This document shows positions 1-9,843 of a stretch of 32,806 nt of DNA, in pieces (within the stretch, counting starts at the first letter, position 1; each line of letters begins with the position of its first letter). The notes beneath the pieces are model-generated. The model worked only from the letters and a program-made list of their open reading frames with translations, was not told the origin of the DNA and did not search any database. The DNA comes from an uncultured Clostridia bacterium (lineage in GTDB: Bacteria; Bacillota; Clostridia; Oscillospirales; Ruminococcaceae). Both the position numbers and the translations under genes were made by a program. The DNA lies in contig CANRZX010000005.1 in NCBI GenBank assembly GCA_947644575.1, forward strand, positions 1 to 32,806, written 5' to 3'.

Positions 1-51
1 TTCCCCTCGAGGGGAAGGTGGTTGAGCGCAGCGAAACCGGATGAGGTGGAA
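1..51. repeat. Dispersed short repeat, family B (CCTCGAGGGGAAGGTG...AGCGAA...CGGATGAGGtGGAA); related copy in opposite orientation at 6596-6639
   Basis: ttcccctcgaggggaaggtggttgagcgcagcgaaaccggatgaggtggaa resembles the reverse complement of 6596-6639; intergenic. Confidence 0.55.
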
Positions 52-315
52 TACCAATATCGCAAACTTTCTTTATAAAATTGGAGTCATCAACGCGCAG
101 CGTTGCACCATCACTCCTCATTTCTCACTCAAAACGCTCCCCATCATAAAAAAGTGAAAAACCCCTACCCCTTCGCGCGGCGTTGTGCTATACTATGAAA
201 AGCGCGAAAGGCGGGTGTGCCAAAAACCTTTTCCCGCCGCACGCGCCGGGCGGCGCGGCGAGGGTGTTTGGCCCGGCGCTGAAAAAGGAGAAAAAGGCGA
301 AGAGGGGTGCGCGCC

Positions 316-765
316 ATGCTGTATGACACATTGGAAAACTTGAACCAATATACCGGCCTGTTTGAGAATTTGGACACCGCCATTGCCTTCATCGAGGGCG
401 GCGGGCTGGAGGGCTTGCCCGAGGGCCGTACCGACGTCGACGGCGACGCGGTGTACATCATGATCTCCGAGGCCGAGCCCACGCCCGGCGAGGGCCGCCC
501 GTTTGAGACGCATTCGCGCTATATGGATTTGCAGATCGACCTTGAAGGGGCGGAGCTGTGCGAGGTTGCCCTCGGCGACCTGCGGGAGGAAACGTCCTAC
601 GACGAGGCGTCCGACGCGGCGCTGTGGCAGGGCGATACCAGCGCCGCACTGGTGTTAGGGGAAGGGCGCTTCGCCGTGTTCATGGTGGAGGAGGCGCACA
701 AGCCCCTCATCAAGGCGCGGGGCTTCGACCGTGTGAAAAAGGCCGTGTTCAAGATCGCGTACTGA
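316..765 (+). CDS. YhcH/YjgK/YiaL family protein (DUF386-like)
   Basis: ORF track 307..765; ATG at 316 has an upstream AGAGGGG SD; sequence pattern (HSRYMDLQIDLEGAE, FMVEEAHKPLI, VKKAVFKI) typical of the family. Confidence 0.8.
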   Translation: MLYDTLENLNQYTGLFENLDTAIAFIEGGGLEGLPEGRTDVDGDAVYIMISEAEPTPGEGRPFETHSRYMDLQIDLEGAELCEVALGDLREETSYDEASDAALWQGDTSAALVLGEGRFAVFMVEEAHKPLIKARGFDRVKKAVFKIAY

Positions 766-811
766 CCGGCGCTGGCCCTGCGGCCCGCCGCAGAAGGAAA
801 GGAGCGGACGG

Positions 812-1444
812 ATGAACAGCTTTATCATCGGCATCGCGGGCGGCACGGGCAGCGGCAAAACGACGCTGACACGCCGTCTGAAGGAGCGCTTCGGCGAGGA
901 CGTCGCCGTCGTCAGCCATGACAACTATTATAAGCGCCATGACGAGCTGCCCTATGAGGCGCGCTGCCGCCTGAATTACGACCATCCGGACGCGTTCGAC
1001 ACCGATCTGATGGTCGCGCAGGTCGAGGCGCTGCGCCGGGGCGAGGCGATTGCCTGCCCGGTGTATGATTTCACGGTCCACAACCGTTCGGGCGAGACGC
1101 TGCGCATCGAGCCCACCAGCGTCATCATTTTAGAGGGGATTCTTCTTTTCGCGGACGCGCGCCTGCGTGAGCTGATGGACGTGCGCATCTTTGTCGACAC
1201 CGACGCGGACGTGCGCATCCTGCGCCGCGTCGTGCGGGACGTGAACAAGCGTGGCCGCACGCTTGAAAGTGTCGTGCAGCAGTACTTAACCACCGTGAAG
1301 CCGATGCACGAGCAGTTTGTCGAGCCCAGCAAGCGCTACGCGCACATCATCGTGCCCGAAGGCGGCAAAAACCTTGTCGCGCTGGATATGATCGTCCAGC
1401 GCGTGGAGTACCATCTGCGGGCGGACCGGCAGCCCCTTCCATGA
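812..1444 (+). CDS. udk: Uridine kinase
   Basis: P-loop GIAGGTGSGKTT, SHDNYYK, NYDHPDAFD, PVYDF motifs. Confidence 0.92.
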   Translation: MNSFIIGIAGGTGSGKTTLTRRLKERFGEDVAVVSHDNYYKRHDELPYEARCRLNYDHPDAFDTDLMVAQVEALRRGEAIACPVYDFTVHNRSGETLRIEPTSVIILEGILLFADARLRELMDVRIFVDTDADVRILRRVVRDVNKRGRTLESVVQQYLTTVKPMHEQFVEPSKRYAHIIVPEGGKNLVALDMIVQRVEYHLRADRQPLP

Positions 1445-1527
1445 AGCATGGGCTCTGTTTGACTTAGCCGCGGGCGCGCCTGACGGCGGCCCAAGGCTTT
1501 TGGCAAGGACAGAAAGGAAGCAACGCA

Positions 1528-1887
1528 ATGAAACTTATCACAATCGAGCGGAACGGGAGCCTCTGCGCGCTTGCGGACGACGGCTGCCGGATTACGGACG
1601 TATCGTCCGCGCTGGAGCTGCTCATGACCGCGGCCCATGAGGCCGGAACCAAAAACATCGCGATCCGTAAGGAGCTCATCACCGAGGATTTTTTCCGGCT
1701 TGGCACGGGCCTTGCGGGGGAGATTCTGCAGAAGTATGTCAATTACGGCGGCAGGCTCGCGATTTATGGGGATTACTCGCGCTATACCAGCAAGCCGCTG
1801 AAGGATTTTATTTATGAAAGCAACCATGGGCTGGACGTGTTTTTTACCGCAACAAAGGAAGAGGCGGTCGACCGGTTGACGCGATAG
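1528..1887 (+). CDS. DUF4180 domain-containing protein
   Basis: 119 aa, SD AGAAAGGAAG, family-like KNIAIRKELITEDFFRLGTGLAGEILQKYVNYGGRLAIYGDYS. Confidence 0.7.
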   Translation: MKLITIERNGSLCALADDGCRITDVSSALELLMTAAHEAGTKNIAIRKELITEDFFRLGTGLAGEILQKYVNYGGRLAIYGDYSRYTSKPLKDFIYESNHGLDVFFTATKEEAVDRLTR

Positions 1888-1916
1888 CCGCTTTTTCCAC
1901 CCATTTTTTGCCCTTC

Positions 1917-1946
1917 CGCGCGGCGGCGCCGTTACCCCGCCGCGCG
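1917..1946 (+). terminator. GC-rich hairpin downstream of DUF4180 gene (possible terminator)
   Basis: CGCGCGGCGG / CCGCCGCGCG perfect 10-bp stem, 10-nt loop. Confidence 0.4.
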
Positions 1947-2253
1947 TGGGCGTTTTCCCGCGCGGCGCGCGCCGTACCGGGAAAACGGATAGATCCGACC
2001 ATCCGCCGGGCGTGCGGCTGCGCCCCCGCGGTCCCCGCGAATGACCCGCCGCGGGGGCCGGCGACGCTGAAGAAAACCCGTCAACAGCGTCCGGAAAAGA
2101 ACCTCCGCTTCGCCGTGAAACGCGGAAAGGCTTTTCCTCTTCTCACCATGCTGTCCAAGGCACTTCGGCAAACGTTTCCGTTTTGCGCCCGGGCAGCTTT
2201 CACAGGCCGTGCCCGCGCCTTGCGAAGGAGCGGGCGTAAAAACGCTTTTCTAA

Positions 2254-2470
2254 GGAGCCTCTGAGCAAATCGCCGCGCACATCTCGGCGGCAGATTTCCC
2301 GTCCCTCTTTGCGCTGAAAACTTGAAATATTGCAAAATTCTTAGCGGCTATGCCGCTTTAGAATTTTGGTATCCCCCTTGCGGGGACATCAAGTATTCCC
2401 GCGTTTTCAGCGCTTCAATGGGCAAGAAATCTACTCGCCGATCTAACACGTCGATTTGTTCAGAGACTCC
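2254..2470. mobile_element. MITE-like fold-back element, family A copy 1 (217 bp)
   Basis: Ends GGAGCCTCTGAGCAAATCG / CGATTTGTTCAGAGACTCC are near-perfect inverted repeats; flanked by CTAA (2250-2253) and CTAA (2471-2474); shares AAATCGCCGCGCACATCTCGGCGGCA with copy 2. Confidence 0.75.
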
Positions 2471-2496
2471 CTAAGCATGACTTCAAGGAGAAAGCT

Positions 2497-4347
2497 ATGC
2501 CATCCCAAGTACAAAACACAAGGCCCCGCGGCTTCCGGCGAAGGCTGCTGGGCGATATTCTGCGCGGCGTGAAGCGCTATTTTGCCGTGGGCGTGCTGGC
2601 GACGCTGTGCGCCACGGCGCTGGCGTATGTCACGCCGCTGATCGTCACCTTTACTGTCGACAGCGTCATCGGCGACAAGCCGCCGGCGCTACCCGCGCCG
2701 CTGGCCGCGCTGTTCGGGCGGCTGGGCGGGCGGGAATACTTCTCGAGCCATCTGCCCGTGGTGGCGTCCCTCGTCGTGGCGGTAACGCTGGCCAACGGTG
2801 CGGCGGCCTATCTGCGCGCGCGGTGCATCGCTTTTGCGGGCGAGGGGCTGGCCAAACGCTTGCGCGACAAGCTGTTCACGCATCTTCAGGCCGTGCCCTA
2901 CCGCTATCATGTCGGCGTGCAGACGGGCGACCTTGTTCAGCGCTGCACCAGCGACGTCGAGACCGTGCGCCGCTTCATCCAGATGCAGGCGATGGAGCTG
3001 GTGCGCACCGCCGCGATGGCCTGCACGGCCTTTTCCATCATGCTGCCCATCAGCGGCACGATGACGGCCGTGTCCACCTGTCTGCTGCCGGTTCTGATCG
3101 TGTTCAGCTTTTTCTACTTCCGCGGCGTTCAGCGGCAGTTTACGCGCTCGGACGAGGCCGAGGGCGCGCTGTCCACGGCGATCCAGGAAAATCTGACGGG
3201 CGTGCGCGTGGTGCGCGCCTTTGCGCAGGAGCGCGCAGAGCTGGACAAGTTCACGCGTCTGAACAAGGCATATCATGATGTCACCCTGCGCCTGACCACG
3301 CTGATGGGCGGCTACTGGGGCCTTTCGGACACGATCGGCTATCTGCAGATCGCGCTCTCGGGCGTGTGCGGCGTGTGGTTCGTGGTGAACGGCACCTTCA
3401 GCCTCGGCAACATGATGCTGTTTACTACTTACACCTCGATGCTCACCTTCCCGATGCGCCAGCTGGGCCGCATTTTGGCCGATCTCGGCAAGGCCGACAT
3501 CTCTCTGTCGCGCCTTGAGGAGATTCTCGCCGCCCCCGCCGAGGATGAGCCGGGCGCGGCGCTCGAGCCGGAGCTCGACGGCAGCGTCGTCTTTGACGAC
3601 GTCTCCTTCGACTACGGCGACGGCGTGCCGGTGCTCTCGCACGTCTCCTTTTCCGCGCGGCCCGGCCAGACGGTCGGCATTCTCGGCAGCACGGGCTCGG
3701 GCAAATCCAGCCTGGTGCTGCTTTTGCAGCGGCTGTATGCCGTCTCGGGCGGCAAAATCACGCTCTCGGGCGTGGACGTGAACGACATCGAGCGCCACCA
3801 CCTGCGGCGCAGCGTGGGCATCGTTTTGCAGGAGCCGTTTTTGTACAGCCGCACCATCGGCGAGAACATCGCCATCGCGCGGCCCGGCGCCGCGCGCGAG
3901 GAGGTCGAGGCCGCCGCGCGCACGGCCAGCGTGCACGACGTGATCGAGAGCTTTGCCGACGGCTACGACACGGTCGTGGGCGAGCGCGGCGTGACGCTCT
4001 CCGGCGGGCAAAAGCAGCGCGTGGCCATCGCCCGGATGCTGCTGCAGAATACGCCGATCCTGATTTTTGACGATTCGCTCTCCGCCGTCGACGCCGAGAC
4101 GGACGCCGCCATCCGCGACGCCCTGCATGGGCGGCGGCACGGCACGATGTTCCTCATCAGCCACCGTATCGCCACGCTGCGGCAGGCGGATCTGATCCTT
4201 GTGATGGACAAGGGCCGCGTGGTGCAGATGGGCACGCACGCCGAGCTGTGCGCCGCCGACGGCCTCTACCGCCGGGTATGCGCCATCCAGAACGAGCTGG
4301 ACGCGCCCGGGCCGGACGCGCCCACATCGGAAGGGGGTGCGGCATAA
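2497..4347 (+). CDS. ABC exporter half-transporter (TMD-NBD), subunit 1 of a putative heterodimer
   Basis: Walker A GSTGSGKSS, signature LSGGQKQR, Walker B ILIFDDSLSAVD (catalytic Glu replaced by Asp). Confidence 0.92.
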   Translation: MPSQVQNTRPRGFRRRLLGDILRGVKRYFAVGVLATLCATALAYVTPLIVTFTVDSVIGDKPPALPAPLAALFGRLGGREYFSSHLPVVASLVVAVTLANGAAAYLRARCIAFAGEGLAKRLRDKLFTHLQAVPYRYHVGVQTGDLVQRCTSDVETVRRFIQMQAMELVRTAAMACTAFSIMLPISGTMTAVSTCLLPVLIVFSFFYFRGVQRQFTRSDEAEGALSTAIQENLTGVRVVRAFAQERAELDKFTRLNKAYHDVTLRLTTLMGGYWGLSDTIGYLQIALSGVCGVWFVVNGTFSLGNMMLFTTYTSMLTFPMRQLGRILADLGKADISLSRLEEILAAPAEDEPGAALEPELDGSVVFDDVSFDYGDGVPVLSHVSFSARPGQTVGILGSTGSGKSSLVLLLQRLYAVSGGKITLSGVDVNDIERHHLRRSVGIVLQEPFLYSRTIGENIAIARPGAAREEVEAAARTASVHDVIESFADGYDTVVGERGVTLSGGQKQRVAIARMLLQNTPILIFDDSLSAVDAETDAAIRDALHGRRHGTMFLISHRIATLRQADLILVMDKGRVVQMGTHAELCAADGLYRRVCAIQNELDAPGPDAPTSEGGAA

Positions 4348-6179
4348 TGGCGAATTCGTTTGAGGACCGCCGTGACGACGCCGATCAGAAGATCGACCTG
4401 CGCCTGTGGAAGCGGCTCGTCGCCTACGCGATGCGCCACCGCCGCATCGTGTGCTATATGATCCCCGTGCTGCTCGTGGTGGCCGGGATCGACCTTGTTT
4501 ATCCGCAGCTGACGCGCTACGCCATCGACCATTTCATCGCCGAAGGCACCACCGAGGGGCTCGCGGGCTACGGCCTTCTGTACGCGGCGCTCGTCGTGCT
4601 GCAGGGCGTGGGCGTGTTCCTCTTTGTGCGCGGCTCCGGGCATTTGGAGATGAACATCAGCTACGACATCCGGCAGGACGCCTTTGCGAAGCTGCAGCAG
4701 CTTTCGTTCAGCTTTTACGACACCACCTCGGTCGGCTGGCTGATGGCGCGCATGGTCAGCGACATCGCCCGCCTTTCGGACATGATCGCGTGGAGCCTTG
4801 TCGATCTGGTCTGGTCGGGTGTGTTCATCGTGGGCATCGTGGCGGTGCTCCTCTCGATGAACTGGCAGCTCGGGCTGCTCGTGCTGTGCATCACGCCGGC
4901 GCTGGCAGTAATCTGTGCGTTTTTCCAAAAGCGCATCCTGAAGCAGCAGCGCATTGTCCGCAAGACGAACAGCCGCATCACCGGCGCGTTCAACGAAGGC
5001 ATTATGGGCGCGATGACGACGAAAACGCTCGTGCGCGAGCAGGCCAGCGCCGATGAATTCGAGGCGCTCACCGGTACGATGCGCACAGCCAGCATCCGCG
5101 CGGCGCTGCTCAGCGCGCTGTTCATGCCCATCGTCTTGACGCTGGGCAGTATCTCCACCGCCATCGCGCTGGCGCGCGGCGGCAGCTTGGTGTTTGCCGG
5201 CGCGATGGGCTTCGGCACGCTGTCGGCGTTCATCAGCTATACGACGCAGCTCTTTGACCCGATCCAGAACCTCGCGCGCATTTTGGCGGAGATGCAGTCC
5301 GCGCAGGCCAGCGCCGAGCGCGTGATCGATCTGCTCGACACCGAGCCGGACGTGGTCGACACGCCCGAGGTCGAGGCCGAGTACGGCACCTCCCTCGCGC
5401 CCAAACGGGAAAACTGGCCACCCGTCACGGGGCGCGTGGAGTTCCGCGATGTCAGCTTCTCCTACAAAACGGGCGAGACGGTGCTGCGCGATTTCAGCCT
5501 GACGGTCGAACCCGGCCAGACCATCGCCCTTGTGGGCGAGACAGGCGCGGGCAAGAGCACCATCGTCAATCTGGTGTGCCGCTTTTATGAGCCGACCGCC
5601 GGGCGGGTGCTGATCGACGGCGTCGATTACCGCGAGCGCAGCCAGCTGTGGCTGCATTCGGCGCTGGGCTATGTGCTGCAGACGCCGCACCTGTTCAGCG
5701 GCACGATTGCGGACAACATCCGCTACGGCCGCAAGGGGGCGACGCTCGAGGAGGTGAAGCGCGCCGCCGCGATGGTGCACGCTGACGCCTTTATTGAGGC
5801 GATGCCCAACGGCTACGACACCGAGGTGGGCGAGGGCGGCGGACGCCTTTCCACCGGGCAAAAGCAGCTTGTCTGCTTCGCGCGCGTGATTTTGGCCGAC
5901 CCGCGCATCTTTGTGCTGGACGAGGCCACGAGCAGCATCGACACCGAGGCCGAGCAGCTGATCCAGAGCGCGATCCAGACGGTGCTCGAGGGCCGCACCA
6001 GCTTCATCGTGGCGCACCGTCTGTCCACTATCCGCGGCGCGGACCGCATTCTCGTCATCCGCGGCGGGCGCATCACCGAGGCCGGCACGCACGACGAGCT
6101 GCTGGCGCTGGGCGGCTACTATTACAGCCTGTACACGCACCAGTACCGCGCCGAGGCCACGCGCGGCGCGCTCGCGTAA
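4347..6179 (+). CDS. ABC exporter half-transporter (TMD-NBD), subunit 2 of a putative heterodimer
   Basis: ATG overlaps upstream stop (TAATG); Walker A GETGAGKST, degenerate signature LSTGQKQ, canonical Walker B FVLDEATSSID. Confidence 0.92.
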   Translation: MANSFEDRRDDADQKIDLRLWKRLVAYAMRHRRIVCYMIPVLLVVAGIDLVYPQLTRYAIDHFIAEGTTEGLAGYGLLYAALVVLQGVGVFLFVRGSGHLEMNISYDIRQDAFAKLQQLSFSFYDTTSVGWLMARMVSDIARLSDMIAWSLVDLVWSGVFIVGIVAVLLSMNWQLGLLVLCITPALAVICAFFQKRILKQQRIVRKTNSRITGAFNEGIMGAMTTKTLVREQASADEFEALTGTMRTASIRAALLSALFMPIVLTLGSISTAIALARGGSLVFAGAMGFGTLSAFISYTTQLFDPIQNLARILAEMQSAQASAERVIDLLDTEPDVVDTPEVEAEYGTSLAPKRENWPPVTGRVEFRDVSFSYKTGETVLRDFSLTVEPGQTIALVGETGAGKSTIVNLVCRFYEPTAGRVLIDGVDYRERSQLWLHSALGYVLQTPHLFSGTIADNIRYGRKGATLEEVKRAAAMVHADAFIEAMPNGYDTEVGEGGGRLSTGQKQLVCFARVILADPRIFVLDEATSSIDTEAEQLIQSAIQTVLEGRTSFIVAHRLSTIRGADRILVIRGGRITEAGTHDELLALGGYYYSLYTHQYRAEATRGALA

Positions 6180-6203
6180 ATTTCCGTCTCAAGGACGCAA
6201 AGC

Positions 6204-6240
6204 GGCCCGCGCGGGAACGTGCCTTTCCGCGCGGGCCTTT
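6204..6240 (+). terminator. Intrinsic terminator after ABC exporter pair
   Basis: GGCCCGCGCGG ... CCGCGCGGGCC 11-bp stem followed by TTT. Confidence 0.7.
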
Positions 6241-6284
6241 GTCAAGGGATGTAAATCAAATAGAAGAAAAAGGAGAGAGTCATT

Positions 6285-6566
6285 ATGGTAAAGCACATTG
6301 TTCTGTGGAAGCTGGCCGACCGGGAGAAGGCGGCCGAAAACGCCGCCGAGATGAAGCGCCTGCTCGAAGGGCTCGTGGGCGTCGTGCCCGGCCTACTGCG
6401 CGCCGAGGTGGGCGCGGGCTTCGCGGGCTGGGACGTCGCGCTCTATTCCGAGCTGGCCGACCGAGCCGCGTTGGACGTCTACGCCACGCACCCCGCGCAT
6501 ATGGAGGTCAAGAAGTTTGTGCACAGCGTCATCTGCGAGCGTGCAAACTGCGACTACGAGGTTTGA
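6285..6566 (+). CDS. Dabb (stress-responsive A/B barrel) family protein
   Basis: MVKHIVLWKLAD..., LYSELADRAALDVYATHPAHMEVKKFV typical of Dabb domain; SD GGAGAGA. Confidence 0.85.
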   Translation: MVKHIVLWKLADREKAAENAAEMKRLLEGLVGVVPGLLRAEVGAGFAGWDVALYSELADRAALDVYATHPAHMEVKKFVHSVICERANCDYEV

Positions 6567-6595
6567 TTTTCTTCTGAAAATTGTGCGTACAGAAG

Positions 6596-6639
6596 CTTCC
6601 CCTCATCCGTCGGCTTCGCCGGCACCTTCCCCCTCGAGG
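6596..6639. repeat. Dispersed short repeat, family B, second copy
   Basis: cttcccctcatccgtcggcttcgccggcaccttccccctcgagg; reverse complement resembles 1-51. Confidence 0.6.
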
Positions 6640-6652
6640 AATCGAAAACAGA

Positions 6653-6690
6653 GGAACCGGGCGGTACGCGTCAGCGTGCCGCCCGGTTCC
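6653..6690. terminator. Bidirectional terminator-like hairpin between convergent Dabb gene and secA
   Basis: GGAACCGGGCGGTACGC-GTCA-GCGTGCCGCCCGGTTCC, 17-bp stem with one G.U. Confidence 0.65.
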
Positions 6691-6725
6691 TGGTTTGCCT
6701 GATAAGGCGCTCTCTCTTTAGGCGC

Positions 6726-9512
<2,787 letters not shown>

Positions 9513-9606
9513 AATTGTATCATACTACGCAGAGCGGGGCGGTGTCAAACGAAAAAACTGTGAACGGGAAAGGGCCCGGTGTTAAATAAAAAACCGCGAA
9601 CAGGAA

Positions 9607-9631
9607 AGGGCCCGGGGCAACGCCCCGGGCC
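9607..9631. terminator. Perfect GC-rich hairpin between secA and adhE
   Basis: GGGCCCGGGGC-AAC-GCCCCGGGCCC, 11-bp perfect stem. Confidence 0.55.
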
Positions 9632-9637
9632 CTCAGA

Positions 9638-9840
9638 CTGTCGAAAAAAGGGAAAACTTGTTTGCCTGCACGGACATGCGCCGGGCAGGCAAACACCGCT
9701 ACAGCAAAAAGGGGATTTTGAGTGTACAAAGTGCATGAAAAATTCCCTTTTTGCGCCGGAAAAGAGAACTGAGGGAAACCAATAAGCGACTGCGCAGCGA
9801 AGCGGAGCACAAAGCGTTTGGTGTCCCTCAGAGACTGTCG
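9638..9840. repeat. Dispersed intergenic repeat, family C copy 1
   Basis: Starts CTGTCGAAAAAAGGGAAAACTTGTTTGCCTGCACGGACAT, ends GCGTTTGGTGTCCCTCAGAGACTGTCG; ends similar to 22309-22470, core differs. Confidence 0.6.
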
Positions 9841-9843
9841 GCC

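Noticed and set aside
1908-2264. 118-aa plus-strand ORF after DUF4180 gene
   Set aside because: Arg/Ala/Pro-rich translation over hairpin DNA, no SD, runs into the repeat element.
2689-6140. Long minus-strand ORFs (516 aa and 624 aa) opposite the ABC exporters
   Set aside because: Antisense shadow ORFs of strongly recognisable ABC transporter genes.
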